Assembly: GCA_009823505.1 (NCBI GenBank)
Contig: VZQC01000610.1
Span: forward strand, 707,161 to 771,160
DNA: 64,000 bases
DNA from: Rhizomys pruinosus
Lineage: Eukaryota > Chordata > Mammalia > Rodentia > Spalacidae
Reading direction: 5' to 3'
Below are positions 22,041 through 33,516 of this stretch, in pieces. A program made the position numbers and the translations under genes. The notes beneath the pieces were generated by a model that saw only the letters and a program-made list of their open reading frames with translations, had not been told where the DNA came from and searched no databases. How positions within the stretch are numbered: position 1 is the stretch's first letter; every line of letters starts with the position of its first letter.

Positions 22041-23020
22041 CCAGATCAGCGTGGTGAGTGGAAGCCCATGCTGTTGAGCATGGAAAACCCCACTCGGAAG
22101 ATTAAAGGTGGGCCAAGACATGTTGAAGGAGAGCTCACTTTCATAAGGAGACTAAAGGTGATTAAGGAAAACGCCTGGCAGGATTTACAAGTCAAAAACA
22201 AAGAACCAGTGCCTTCGGGTAACGACCACACCCAGGCTAAATCCTCCAGTCACAGTCCAGGCAGAGAAAAGTTGCAAACGTGGTTGAAATAGGCCAGAGT
22301 CCATCCCGAATTTCAAGCCAGATTTGGCAATTTATTCACGTGGTGATGGTTTTAGAGGCGATGAAGTTTGCAAGAGTGAAGGGGTCTTCCAGTGTCTTCC
22401 TAATGGTTCAGAGGCTGCCAAAGGTCAGCAGAGTTGCAAGGCAGGCGGGCATCCCTGCATAAAAGAAGGCCCTGATAAGGCCATGCCATGAAGCTGATTG
22501 AATGGAAGCTGCCTGCTGGTTGGCGTGGAGACCCCAAGAAGACATTCGGGAGTGCCGGACCTGTGAGATATTTGCCAAGAGAGCTTGCATTCAGGGGTGG
22601 AGTGTGTACCGGCCAGATAAGAAAGAGATGCGTGCTTCAAGCAAAGCTGGAAGAGCTGAGCCATCTAAGCCCTTTGGAAGTCAAGTCCCAGAAGTCGCAC
22701 ATGGAGCTACTGGACTTGGTTTTTGCCCTGCTGGTTTTCGGTCTTGTTTTGGTCCAGTATTTCCTCACTATGCCTCTATTCCTCCCTTTTGGAATGGGAA
22801 TGTGTATTCAGTTCCACTGTATGTTGGGAGTTTGTAATTTGCCTTTTGATTTTACAGGAGCTTACAGTTAAGAGATTAGCCTGAGTCTCAGAAGAGTCTT
22901 TGGACTGTAGACTTTTGAATGGCATTGAAACTGGTAAAGACTATGGGGACTTTTAAGGTTGGACTAAATGCATTTTTGCATTTTATATGGTCAGGAGCCT
23001 ATGGGGGTCAGGGAGTGGAA
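22041..23020 (+). mobile_element. MaLR internal region (3' part)
   Basis: Ends with AAAGACTATGGGGACTTTTAAGG, CATTTTTGCATTTTATATGG and a purine-rich GGGGGTCAGGGAGTGGAA just before an LTR start, the MaLR internal-to-3'-LTR layout. It shares GATTTTACAGGAGC and CACAGTTAAGAGA-type sequence with 56375-56400. It has no coding capacity, as usual for MaLR. The left border with ERVL pol is approximate. Confidence 0.65.
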
Positions 23021-23377
23021 TGTGGTGGTTTGAATGAGTGTCCTCCATAGGCTTTAAGTATTCAGACATTTGTCTCAAGTTGGTGGCACTGTTTTTTGAG
23101 GTCTTAGAAGGTGAGACTGTGCTAGAGGAAGTACATTATTGGGGGCAGGCTTAGTGGGTTTAACAAGCCTCGTGGTCTCCAGTTGCTCTCTCTGCTTCCT
23201 GTGCTCATTGCGATATGTGACCCTCAGTTTGCTGCTCCAGTCTCCCGCTGCCATGCCTCCCACCACAATGGACTCTAATTCCCTGGAACCAGCAATTGTA
23301 AGCTCAAATAAACTCTTCCTTTTATAAGTTCCTTGGTCATGGTGCTTTATCACAGTAACAGAAAAGTTACTAATACA
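23021..23377 (+). mobile_element. MaLR LTR (ORR1/MT-like)
   Basis: Starts TGTGGTGGTTTGAATGAG, contains AAATAAACTCTTCC as poly(A) signal near 23306-23320 and GGTCATGGTGCTTTATCACAG, and ends TTACTAATACA. It is directly followed by a primer-site-like TGGTACCAAAGTGGGG (23385-23400). Confidence 0.8.
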
Positions 23378-23800
23378 GTACTTGGTACCAAAGTGGGGTG
23401 TTGGCTGTGAAGAACCTGACTATGTGGGTGTTTGGAGAAATGTGGAAGACTTTGGAACTTTGGGCTAGAAAGGCTGTTGACTACTGTAAGCAGAGCTTAA
23501 AGGGCCATTCTAGTGGAGGGTTGGAAGAAAGCATTGCTGCAAAAGATGTGGTTCCAGAGGATGATGAAGACTTAGGCAGCAACTGGGATATTTTGATAAA
23601 GAGTCTGGCAGCAGTTTGCCCACAGCCCAAATGCTTGCCTGATGCTAAGTTGAAAAGCAATGGACTAATGTCTTTGGCAGAGGATATTTCAAGACATCCT
23701 AACGTAGAAATGGTGGTGTGGCTTTTAATGGTGAATATTGTGCAGATCTACAGTGGAGAAGGGCAGGTGGGGCAGAAGGAAATGCAGAATGTACAGTTTG
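23378..23800 (+). mobile_element. MaLR internal region (5' part) after an LTR
   Basis: Begins with the primer-site-like sequence and continues with GGAACTTTGGGCTAGAAA, shared with 52795-52810 in the plus-strand provirus. A long open frame (23398-23940) runs through it and into the neighbouring LTR, so I do not treat it as a gene. The end point toward the ERVL primer site is uncertain. Confidence 0.6.
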
Positions 23801-23832
23801 GATCTGAAAACCCCACTCCTGGTACCAAAATC

Positions 23833-24307
23833 TGTATTAGTCAAGGTTCTCTAAAGAAACAGAAGCAACAGGACAAATATATAGCTATGTACAATTTATT
23901 GATTTGCTCACATGACAGAGTTCAAGGAGTCCAACAGTAGCTGTACCACACTGGAGAGACTGAGAATCCAGGGAAATGCTCAGTCTGCAGGGCTGGATGT
24001 CTCAGTAGTCCCAATCTGGTGCTGAAGGTCGGATGGATTCCAGGAGATCTGCCAGTCTCAGTACACACTGGGATCCGAAGGGTTGATCACAGCAGCAAGA
24101 CAAACTCACTAGTGAGAGAGAGGCAAGCCGCAGGAGAAAAAAAGAGACCAGCTCCCTCTGCCGTGGCCTTAAATACTGCCTTCCGGCAGAGGGTAACACC
24201 CACATTTGGGGTGGGCCATCCGGGTTGAGGTGGTCCAATCTGAAGATCCCTTTTCTCTTATTTGTTCCTTAGTCCAGTCAAGTTGACACCCAGGATTAAC
24301 CATCACA
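23833..24307 (-). mobile_element. ERVL provirus 5' LTR
   Basis: 475 bases, from TGTATTAGTCAAGG to AACCATCACA on the plus strand. Partner of 20091-20573. The primer-site-like sequence lies just left of it. Confidence 0.85.
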
Positions 24308-24312
24308 AGTCC

Positions 24313-24785
24313 TAACGAAACTTACCTTCTAGGTGCCACAAAGGTTTTAATATGAGAGACTTTCATACCTCCCCCCCATAGAACAAGGAGAAATATGATG
24401 ATGATGGGGTCGTTCTCCAACTGTAAATTGGAGACAACTATTATAGAGATAATCTCTTATAAAACCAGTAAAATTGCCTTCTTTAATTGACTAATAGACA
24501 TAGGAACTGTGAAAAGGATTATTCTCTATTTGGAACCAAATATAATACTAAAGTCTCCTTAAGCTATGCACTTAAGCAAAATATATTAATACAGGAGCTC
24601 TGACATCAGCAATGGATTATTCTACCAGGGAGATGTTGCCCAGAGGATCCAAGCCCCCACAAAAGGTAAAGGCTCCTTGCCTCTAAACTGGGATACCTGA
24701 AAGAAGAGAGATGATAAGGCCCTGCTGTCAACAACCTGGCGTTAACATGGGAAAGATGTACTGAGACCACACATGCAAGTGTACA
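24313..24785. other. AT-rich sequence without recognised features
   Basis: May be the upstream part of the adjacent unclassified repeat, but no second copy of this portion was found in the window. Confidence 0.3.
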
Positions 24786-25575
24786 GATGGTCTCTGGAAT
24801 ACCAGAGAGTGTTACCAAAGGCCACTAAACCAATAAAGCAAATATGATTCTCCTTGAGTCAAGCAAGACTCCTCTGTCAGCACCAGCTACACCTCACCTG
24901 CCTGGAAATACTGTGAAGCAGAGGCAGCCATATGCCTGTATATCCCAAATCTAATTGGCTATTGGCTCTCTCCTTGGAGGAATAACCCATGGCTGATGCC
25001 ACAAGCTTACATCCTCTAATGGTTAGGAGATGTTATAAGCCACAGTAAGACCCTGTCATATTCAACAAAAAAAGGTAATTCATGGATTAACATACCATCC
25101 AAACATATGTGTCTATACCAAAGTAACTTACCATAACAATTATTACTGTTTAAATACCTATATATCTAATTGCTTGTGTTTCATTAGTAGGATCAAAAGG
25201 TTATTCCTGGACAAACTGTCATCCCATGAAAGGAAACAGCCAGAATTGAGCAGAGTCCAAGACAACAGCTCCAGAGAAAGTAGACTGTTTTGCTTCTCGT
25301 CCATCTGTGCCCCTTTTCTAAGCCTAGGGAACAATCTGTGGAAGAGGGGGCATAGTAGAATGTAAAGGCTGTGATTGGGGTGAATGGTGAAACTACAGCA
25401 ATATAGTCTGGACACTCATTTGATCAACTTGATTGAACATACAAGGCCCCCTTGCTGGATGGTGGGACCCATGGGCTGTGTGGGTTTGGGCCCAACTGCT
25501 TGCAAATTGGTTTTACATGAAGGATGCTTGTACTCATAAATTATCACTTATTGCTAAAAAATGAAAAAAAAAACT
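24786..25575 (+). repeat. Unclassified interspersed repeat, copy 1
   Basis: About 0.75 kb that is roughly 90% alike by eye to the reverse complement of 38822-39555; shared words include GAGTGTTACCAAA, CTTGAGTCAAGCAAGAC, CACCTCACCTGCCTGGAAAT and GGTTAGGAGATGTTATAAGC. No open frame is conserved between the two copies. Family unknown. Confidence 0.75.
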
Positions 25576-25589
25576 GAGAGAAAGATGCA

Positions 25590-25716
25590 GGACAGTTATG
25601 GCAGAATGCATGATCTGGGATGGGGTGGGGTGGGGGGAAGGGAAAGTGAAATATGCCTGAACTGAATTGGAATATGATGTATGAAATACACAAAGCATCA
25701 ATAAAAAAAAAAAAAG
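25590..25716 (+). mobile_element. Probable L1 3' end with poly(A)
   Basis: GCAGAATGCATGATCTGGGATGG, a G-rich stretch, ATATGATGTATGAAATACAC, then CAATAAAAAAAA. It has the same order as rodent L1 3' UTR tails. Confidence 0.55.
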
Positions 25717-25720
25717 AAAG

Positions 25721-26150
25721 AGGACATCATGAGCTTTGCAGGAAAATGGCTGGAGCTAGAGGACATCATGCTGAGTGAAGTAACACAGTCCCAGAAAAAC
25801 AAACAATGAATGGTATCCCTCATCTGTGGATGTTAGTGCCAATTACCTAGTTGTATTTCCTGTGCATGGCCCCTTGAGCTTTTGTCCAAAGCAGTTGGGA
25901 GTGATGCATACTGGAAACAACAACAATAACAACAACAACAGAAAGGACTGCATCAAAGAACTGACTGAAACAGTGAACTTCTGCTCAAAACAGTGAACTT
26001 CCACATGGAGAATATTGAGAAAGACTGAGAAAGAGATGAAAAGCATGTTTGGCAGAATGCATGAGCTCTGGTGGGGTGGGGGAATGGGAGGGACATGGGT
26101 CTAGATTCGATTAAAACATATATATATATATATGTATATATATATATTTT
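25721..26150 (+). mobile_element. L1 3' end (ORF2 C-terminus plus 3' UTR) with (TA)n
   Basis: Starts in ORF2 (GAGCTTTGCAGGAAAATGGC), passes an (AAC)n tract at 25917-25940, the GCAGAATGCATGAGCTCTGG G-rich block, and ends CTAGATTCGATTAAAACA (26119), then (TA)n to about 26148. 5'-truncated. Confidence 0.85.
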
Positions 26151-27043
26151 TTTAAATAAATGTTCTATGTAATGTCATTTAGGAAAATTTGCAATTTAAC
26201 TTATTAGTATGTATGGTATAATATGTATTCATTGTGTATAATGGCATATTTAAAGAGATATAACGATGTTTAACTTGTATATGGGAATCTCTTAGATTAA
26301 GCAATTTACATTTGTAATGATACTAGCAAAAGCATTTTGTTCTTAAGAGAACAAGGGAAATACCACAGGAAAACTCATTCAACAGCTTTCATTTTCTTTT
26401 TTCTTGCAGGACTCTTTGTCTTGCTGATGGGAAGAAAGAGAATTATGGGTGATTGTAGCTTCTTTTTCTTTCCCTGTCAATTTCGGAGTAAATGGTTGGC
26501 TAGTTCCTGGGAACATAAGAGTAAGAAGGGTTGTTATGGGTTTCCTTGTTGGGCATGTCCACGGAACAAATATTGGGGATTTATGGTCTGCATGTGAACA
26601 TGTTGTTTATATCACCTCTATTGTGCACATGTCCATTTGTCCCACCAAACATCTTTTACAAGTCATCAATTTAAAACCATACCATTAAAAAAAATCAAAA
26701 AGACAATGTCAAGCCCAGGACCCCTCTGAATGCAGGGCCCATAGTGAATGTTTGCCTTCGACGATTGGCCTAGCTCTTACAATATCCTTGCCAGCCAACC
26801 TCCTTGTTGGGTCTTTGCTCTGTCATCATAGTTTAGTTGCTTAGTATGAACAGGCCAGTCATCAGTGCTTCCTCTCTAATTTTGTAGGGAGAGGGTTATT
26901 TGGGTCCTTATCAAAAGAACTCAGTCAAGAGAGATGTCTAAACAAAAGTTATTTAGCAAAGCTAAGCAGAGCTACATTCTAAAGAGAAAACAGAGTGCAT
27001 TGCCCCAAGGTTGGAAGCAGCCCAGTGGGTTCTGCCTAGGTGA
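26151..27043. other. Sequence without recognised features
   Basis: AT-rich start then mixed sequence. Two overlapping open stretches of 80-86 codons (26337-26688) show no recognisable domain and are treated as chance. Confidence 0.3.
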
Positions 27044-27045
27044 TT

Positions 27046-27217
27046 TTGTTTTGTTTTGTTTTGTTTTGCTTTGCTTTGTTTTTGACACAGGGTTTCACTA
27101 TGTAGCCCTGGATGGCCTGGAACTTGCTATATAGATCAAACTGACCTGGAACACAGAGATCTGCCTGCTTCTGGCTCCCCAGTGTTGGGACAAAAGGTGG
27201 CTCTACTATGCATGGCT
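27046..27217 (-). mobile_element. B1-type SINE, diverged, with GTTTT-repeat tail
   Basis: (GTTTT)n/(GCTTT)n at 27046-27080 is the inverted tail, followed by GACACAGGGTTTCACTATG, ATGGCCTGGAACTTGC and GAGATCTGCCTGCTTCTGGC. Confidence 0.7.
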
Positions 27218-27969
27218 ACCTGGTGGTATTTACATTTTGTAAATATTTATAAGGTGGGCTGTATATTCATTGGGTAAGTGACCAATTTCCATCCTAAATC
27301 ATGGTAGACCAGATCTCTCTCTTAGGGAGTTTTTTCCCCCCAAGATCCTCTATAAAAGCCCACAAAGGATATGTTCAAAGCTATAATGCAAGGGATATTA
27401 TAATGAAATCAGTGTCTTTGGAAGATCCAGACACTTTGTTAGTGAACATGTGTGAAAATTCCTTGAGCCTTAGTTTCTGATACAGTGGGAACAATCTAAC
27501 TGCAAGAAAAACGGCTCCCAAGATGCAACTGCAGTTTTCCTTGGTTACCTCTTATCTAACTTCTTGACTACCCCATATCAATCTCAGCCAAAGCCCAGGT
27601 AACAATGAGGTATTGACAGGAGTGCACATTCATTGGTTAATGCTTGCACACCAGATGAGATGCTTGTTTCCTCCTGGCACTCAAATGAAAGGCAAGATCA
27701 CTGCTTTCCTTGGGTATCTACTCTGGATAGGCAACGAGCTGTACTTTTGTCTAGGATTCTTATCTTTTGTTCTCCAGTAAGGCTAGACTGCTCCATTCTC
27801 AGAGACACTGTGGTTCCACATGACTTTGTGCTCAGACTCTGTCTTCCAGCAAAGGAAGGAACCCAAGTCTACCAGAGTAACTTGAATCACCCTTCTTTAT
27901 GAAAACTCTTCCTCTTTGCCTTCACCTCTGCTGCTTGTTAATGAGTATACCTACTTTCTTAATTCTGTA
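27218..27969. other. Sequence without recognised features
   Basis: No repeat, exon or RNA gene recognised. Confidence 0.3.
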
Positions 27970-28191
27970 TTAGTACTTGTGTATATGTGTTTGTGTGTGT
28001 CCATGTGAGTGGATGCCACAGTGTGCAGGTTCCTGTGGAGGCCAGAAGAGGACATTGGAGGCCCTGGAGCCGGATGGAGTTCCAGGCAGTTCCAGGCAAT
28101 TATGAGCTGTTTAACCTGATTGCTAAGAACCAAAATCTGTTCCTCTATAAGAACAGGAAGTGCTCTTAACTGCAGAACCATCTCTATAGCC
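27970..28191 (-). mobile_element. B3 SINE
   Basis: GTGTGTGTCCATGTGAGTGG, GAGGCCAGAAGAGGACATTGG and an antisense head CTGCAGAACCATCTCTATAGCC. Confidence 0.75.
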
Positions 28192-28238
28192 ATATGTCTA
28201 CCCATTTCTATGGTTGTTGCTGCTGCTGCTCTGGTCTC

Positions 28239-28940
28239 TGTTATGCCCTGAATCTCAGACCCTCGCAGACCACCAGGAGATAGACATTGATGCAAGGACA
28301 GAGAATCTTTTTAACTAGCTTAAGCCAGGGCTGTTCCTGTACCTGGCGCAGTGGGACTGGAAAGAGCCCAGAGACTCCGTACAAGCACTCAATTTAAAGG
28401 GAAAGATCGCAAGCAGGGGGGCTTCCAAGCCCTGGCATTACAGGATTGGTGGGCTTGTATAACTCAGCAAAAATGGGTGCAGGGGTAGGCTGTGGGTTTG
28501 GTGGGCTTGTAAGAGCCCTGAGGGTGTGGGGTGAAGGGGGACAGGATTCATAGTATATTTCCCAGGATTGGTGGGTTATCAAAGACATATAGTTCCTGGG
28601 ATTGTTGGGTTGTGAGAACATACTTATCTGGCCTTTGCATTGACTACCTGCAACAGTTATTTCAAAAAACATGTCTATCCTGATCCCTACACAGTCTTCC
28701 TGCAGCTTGTGGGAACATGCTTATCTAGCCCCTGCAACAGTTATCTCAAAAGCCTGATCCTTACACAGTCTTCCTGCTGCTTGTGGGAAGATGCTTATCT
28801 GGTCCCTGTAACAGTTATCTCAAAAGCCTGATCCTTACACAGTCTTCCTGCAGCTTGTGGGAAGATGCTTATCTGGTCCCTGTAACAGTTATCTCAAAAG
28901 CCTGATCCTTACACAGTCTTCCTGCAGAACTTTTATGGCA
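28239..28940 (-). mobile_element. Probable solo LTR with tandem-repeat U3
   Basis: On the minus strand it starts TGCCATAAAAGTTCTG (28940), passes a 74-bp tandem array, a TATA-like TTTAAATTGAG (near 28395-28385), then CATCAATGTCTATCTCC and an end at GCATAACA (28239). The 702-base length, TG...CA ends and promoter order fit an ERV LTR. Flanks GGTCTC and GGTGGC match at 4 of 6, so the duplication is not certain. Confidence 0.6.
28621..28930. repeat. Tandem array, about 74-bp unit, 4 copies
   Basis: CAGTTATYTC starts at 28654, 28738, 28812 and 28886, giving periods of 84, 74 and 74. Each unit has GATCCYTACACAGTCTTCC and GGGAARATGCTTATCT. The last two units are almost identical, a sign of recent expansion. 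Confidence 0.92.
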
Positions 28941-29129
28941 GGTGGCAGTTCTCCCTTTTGTCTAGGATGGAGACTTTGGCATGGTCAGCAAAATAGATTT
29001 TTAACTCATTGCCCTTCAGTGTCACCCTCCTTCACTAATGTCAGACTCCAGTTTCTTAGCTTTCTGACACGGACTGAAGCCCAGCTATTGAGAAATCTTC
29101 CAGGCTTTCACCACCAGGTTAGGATGAAT
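28941..29129. other. Short unassigned sequence
   Basis: Nothing recognised. Confidence 0.3.
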
Positions 29130-29144
29130 GAAGGATCTAATTTC

Positions 29145-29160
29145 TTTCTTTCTTTCTTTT

Positions 29161-29212
<52 letters not shown>

Positions 29213-29362
29213 GTTTTGGTCTTTTTGAGACAGGGTCTCCCTTTAGTCCCAACTAGCTTAGAGCTCCTTCTGTAGACCAGGCTGGCCTTGAACTCACAGA
29301 GATCCTCCTGCCTCTGCCTCCCAAGTGCTAGGATTAAAGGCGTGTACCATGATGCCCAGCTT
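29145..29362 (-). mobile_element. B1 SINE with (TTTC)n tail and target duplication
   Basis: GAAGGATCTAATTTC occurs at 29130-29144 and 29363-29377. Between them lie (TTTC)n (to about 29212) and an antisense B1 from GGTCTTTTTGAGACAGGG to ATGCCCAGCTT. The microsatellite is therefore the expanded B1 tail. Confidence 0.92.
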
Positions 29363-29377
29363 GAAGGATCTAATTTC

Positions 29378-29556
29378 ATGGACTACATAGCTCTGGGGTT
29401 CTCGACCTCTCCAACACACAGACAGCCATTTTTAACTATCAGTCCGCTATCAATTGTAAACCATTTTAGTAAATTCTCTTTCACACATTATATCAGTTCT
29501 GGTTTTCTAGAGAGCCATGTATAACACACATGAGTGTTAGCAAACGGGTTTGATTC
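29378..29556. other. Short unassigned sequence
   Basis: Nothing recognised. Confidence 0.3.
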
Positions 29557-29708
29557 TTTTTTTATTTTTATTTATTTATTTATTTGAGACAAGGTAGCAC
29601 CAGATGGCCTGGAACTTGCTATGTAGACCAGGCTGGCCTCAGTCATGGATCATCCTACCTCTACCCCTGCCTCCCGAATGCTGAGATTAAAGGCATGTGC
29701 CACCAGAA
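29557..29708 (-). mobile_element. B1 SINE, diverged
   Basis: T-rich tail with TTTATTTATTTATTTGAGAC, then GTAGACCAGGCTGGCCTCAG, CTGCCTCCCGAATGCTGAG and CATGTGCCACCA. Confidence 0.8.
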
Positions 29709-30656
29709 TTTGCCTATTATTCATTTTCATGTAGATGACTTCTATTTTCTTATTACATTTCCTGGGAAAAAGTCTCCAAAAGTTATTGAAGAAGCCATAT
29801 GAAAGTGATAGGCTTCCTGACAATAGACATCCCAGTCTTGATCCAGACATTAGAGACACAACACTAAGTGTAACATTACCCACGTGGTTTTTGCACATAC
29901 CCTTTATCAAGTTTAGAAAAGTTTCCTTTTATCTTTGTATTATTGAGCAGTTTCATTTTGATCAATTTAGTAACTTTTTCTGCTTCAAAATAAGATGAAG
30001 AACAGTAGAGGAAGACACCTGACATCTATCTGCAGCTTCTGCATGCACATAGGTAAGTACAAGAGGTACCTTCATAGAAACACATATACATACACACAGA
30101 GCAGCAAACAGCCAAACAACAAGCAAATCTCCCTTGGAACAGTCCCTACTGCTAGGGCTCAGGCACCCCTAGGCTGAATATAGCCAGGTTTCAGGGAACT
30201 ATTCTTTCCTAAGAGTTTCACTAAAAGTCCTGGAATTAACTTTGATGGGGTCCTTTTGGGACTCATGCTTGACTGCAAAATTGTTTCCCTGGTCAGAGCA
30301 ATGGAATCTCCATTCACCGTGTCACATAGTCCAGCAGAAAGAGCAGGTGACGTGAGAGCTGGTGTTCAGATATCCATTCCTGGGCACCAGCCAGCAACGT
30401 AACTAGTCCATGTGTCCCAATTTCCTTAGGCTCCATGATGCTGACAGTGGCAATGTTGCTACAACCATTTTGCAATTGAGGGAAGTGACAGAAAGGTTAA
30501 GTGACTGGGCAATGATCCACTCCCTGGGTGCTAGGGTTGGGTTGCAAGGGGGACCTGATTTTTACTGTACACACTCTGACCTGTCCCTGACACAGAGGGC
30601 CAATACCTCTTGACTGGGACCATTAGCAGTCAGTTCTATTCTGATTACTGTGATTG
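29709..30656. other. Sequence without recognised features
   Basis: Probably single-copy; no family recognised. Confidence 0.3.
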
Positions 30657-31642
<986 letters not shown>

Positions 31643-32164
31643 ATGTTACGGGAATCAGAAACAATGCAGTTTGGACCCCTCTCTGGGCAGCGTGCAAAAG
31701 GATTTTTTTCCTCTTAATAGAAAAAAATAGGTTCAATCCATTCCCAAGCTTTTTGATATGTAATTATGATACAATAGCATTACACATCAGTCAGACAAGA
31801 GCTATTTTATGTCACTAGGTAGGATCGCACTCTAGAGTCTCCTCGACTTCATGGTCCCTGTTCCTTTAACAAATGAATTCAGGTGAGTGCAATTGTCTGT
31901 TCCATGCAGAAGACTCTGTTTGACAGAAGTCCTCCCTGGCCTCTGACTCTATCTTCCTCAGTGTTTCCAGAGCCTTGGAGAAATGGGCATGATATAGATG
32001 TTCCATTTGGAGATGAGCACTACAAGGTCAGGTCATGTATTCTCTGTACTTTGATCATTTGTGGTCTTCTGTGTTAACTTCCACCACTGTGACTTGCAGC
32101 TTCTTGATGAGGAGCGAGAGCCTGACTAGGCTATGGGTCTAAGTATTTAGAAGGTTACTTACAA
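31643..32164. other. Sequence without recognised features
   Basis: Nothing recognised upstream of the retrocopy; no promoter was sought beyond visual inspection. Confidence 0.3.
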
Positions 32165-32410
32165 CTCCAGGTTATGATTTATCATTGAGAGGAAACCAAG
32201 GCAAGACCTTAGAGCAGCTACTCATATAATATCCACAGTTTAGACCCAAGAGAAACAAATGTATCTGTGCTGCCTGCTTCCTGCTGATGCTCAGCTAGCA
32301 TTCTTTACTCTTACAGAGTTCGTGGCCCATCTTATGAAACGAGCCTGCCCACGTTCAATGTGGGTCTTCCCACTGCAATTCACAATCAACCTCACATTGA
32401 CTTAACAAAA
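32165..32410 (-). mobile_element. ERVL-type LTR fragment
   Basis: Shares AGCAGCTACTC, ATCCACAG, GTGCTGCCTGCTTCCTGCTG and TTCAATGTGGGTCTTCCCA in the same order as 33517-33939. Confidence 0.5.
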
Positions 32411-32722
32411 GTGTAGTAGTCGGTTTCTCTCTAGAGTCATGGGTTCTTGGCCATGTTTACAGCTGTGGTTGCCTACACAAGACCTAGGCAAGTTTAGTGT
32501 TGTCAGTATTCAACCATGGATGGCAGGGTTCACAAGACCCCACTGCTAGTGTGGAAGCTACAGGCCAATGGATGACAGCTGAGAGAGAAGTCAAGTTTCT
32601 TCAGCCATGAGGACCCTAGTAGCCTTACCCATGATAAGGTAGACAGTTCTACTTCCACATGCATGAACAGCTTGGTGAGGGGATAAATTGCAGTGGGGAG
32701 TGAGGATGGATTTCATCATAAT
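32411..32722. other. Sequence without recognised features
   Basis: Nothing recognised. Confidence 0.3.
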
Positions 32723-32735
32723 AAAATGTATTCAT

Positions 32736-33005
32736 GTTGGGGCTGGAGAGATGGCTCAATGGTTAAGAGCACCCACTGCTCTTGCAGAGGACCTGGGTTC
32801 GATTCCCAGTACCCACATGAAGGCTAAGAACAGTCTTTAAGCCTGACATGGTGGTACACACCTGTAATCCTAGCACTTGGGAGGCAGAGGCAGGCAGACC
32901 TCTGTGAGTTTAAGGCCAGCCTGGTCTACAGAGTGAGTTCCAGGCCAGCTGGGGCTGTAGGGAGACCCCATCTCAAAAAATAAATTAATTAAATTAAAAT
33001 TTAAA
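32736..33005 (+). mobile_element. Composite SINE: B2 head fused to B1 (copy 1)
   Basis: The first ~105 bases are B2 (GGGGCTGGAGAGATGGCTCA, B box GGGTTCGATTCCC, CCCACATG, AAGAACAGTCTTTAA). At GTCTTTAA it switches without a gap to the exact 5' start of B1 (GCCTGACATGGTGG) and continues to a B1 tail (ATCTCAAAAAATAAATTAA). One 13-bp duplication flanks the whole: AAAATGTATTCAT (32723-32735) and AAAATGTATCCAT (33006-33018). There is no duplication at the B2/B1 junction, so it moved as one RNA. The copy at 40375-40633 has the same junction. Confidence 0.9.
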
Positions 33006-33018
33006 AAAATGTATCCAT

Positions 33019-33212
33019 AGCCCCAAAACTGCTTCAGATAGCTGGGATAAAAATTGGCTTCAGCCAGGCATGATGGCACATGCCTTCAACCCCAGCATTC
33101 GGGAGGCAGAGGCAGGCGGATTTTTGTGAGTTCAAGGCCAGCCTGGTCTACAGAGCAAGTTCCAGGACAGCTGGGGCTACAGGAAGACCCTGTCTCGAAG
33201 AAGACCAAAAAA
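33019..33212 (+). mobile_element. B1 SINE with unrelated ~45-nt 5' leader
   Basis: B1 proper begins at GCCAGGCATGATGG (about 33064) and ends in GAAGACCAAAAAAA. Its right flank repeats AAAATGTATCCATG (33213-33226), the target sequence already seen at 33006, so the inserted unit seems to include the bases from AGCCCCAAAACTGC onward as a 5' extension. Confidence 0.65.
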
Positions 33213-33226
33213 AATGTATCCATGTA

Positions 33227-33516
33227 TAAAGGGGAAAAAAGAATTCAGGCAAGACACACAGAACATGGTACAGAGAGTTTGTTTCACTGTGAAGTGCAGC
33301 ACTCTCAGGGCATGAGTGGACAGTGGTCAATGGGACCATTGCCCTGTTCAACATTTTGGACAAACAGGTAGCTCTCCCGGGGAGTCTTCCCTTGTCCAGG
33401 TGATTACAGGAGGGGCAGTGGAAGGTTTTAATCAGAAAGCCTCCAGCTAGACACTGATCCCACCAAGCTTATAGGTCTTGGATCTAGGCTTAGACCGTTT
33501 TGCATTAATGAGGGTA
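33227..33516. other. Short unassigned sequence
   Basis: Nothing recognised. Confidence 0.3.

Larger units (their letters stand above)
20086..24312 (-). mobile_element. ERVL-type provirus, defective, with target duplication
   Basis: Two LTRs in the same orientation (20091-20573 and 23833-24307) enclose 3.26 kb, and host pentamer AGTCC flanks the whole (20086-20090, 24308-24312). Minus-strand LTRs start TGTGATGGTTAA, the ERVL/MLT2 style. Next to the right LTR the minus strand reads TTTTGGTACCAGGAGTGGGG, a tRNA-Leu-type primer site. The interior keeps decayed pol sequence (20574-22040) and a plus-strand MaLR block (22041-23800). The usual gag and most of pol are missing. Confidence 0.8.

Noticed and set aside
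22488..22871. Two overlapping frames of 111-127 codons
   Set aside because: They lie in MaLR internal DNA, which does not code for protein.
23398..23940. 180-codon open frame
   Set aside because: It crosses MaLR internal sequence and continues into an ERVL LTR of the other strand; MaLR elements are non-coding and no domain is seen.
28621..28930. Regularly spaced repeats resembling a CRISPR array
   Set aside because: Units are contiguous 74-bp tandem copies without distinct spacers, in a rodent LTR.
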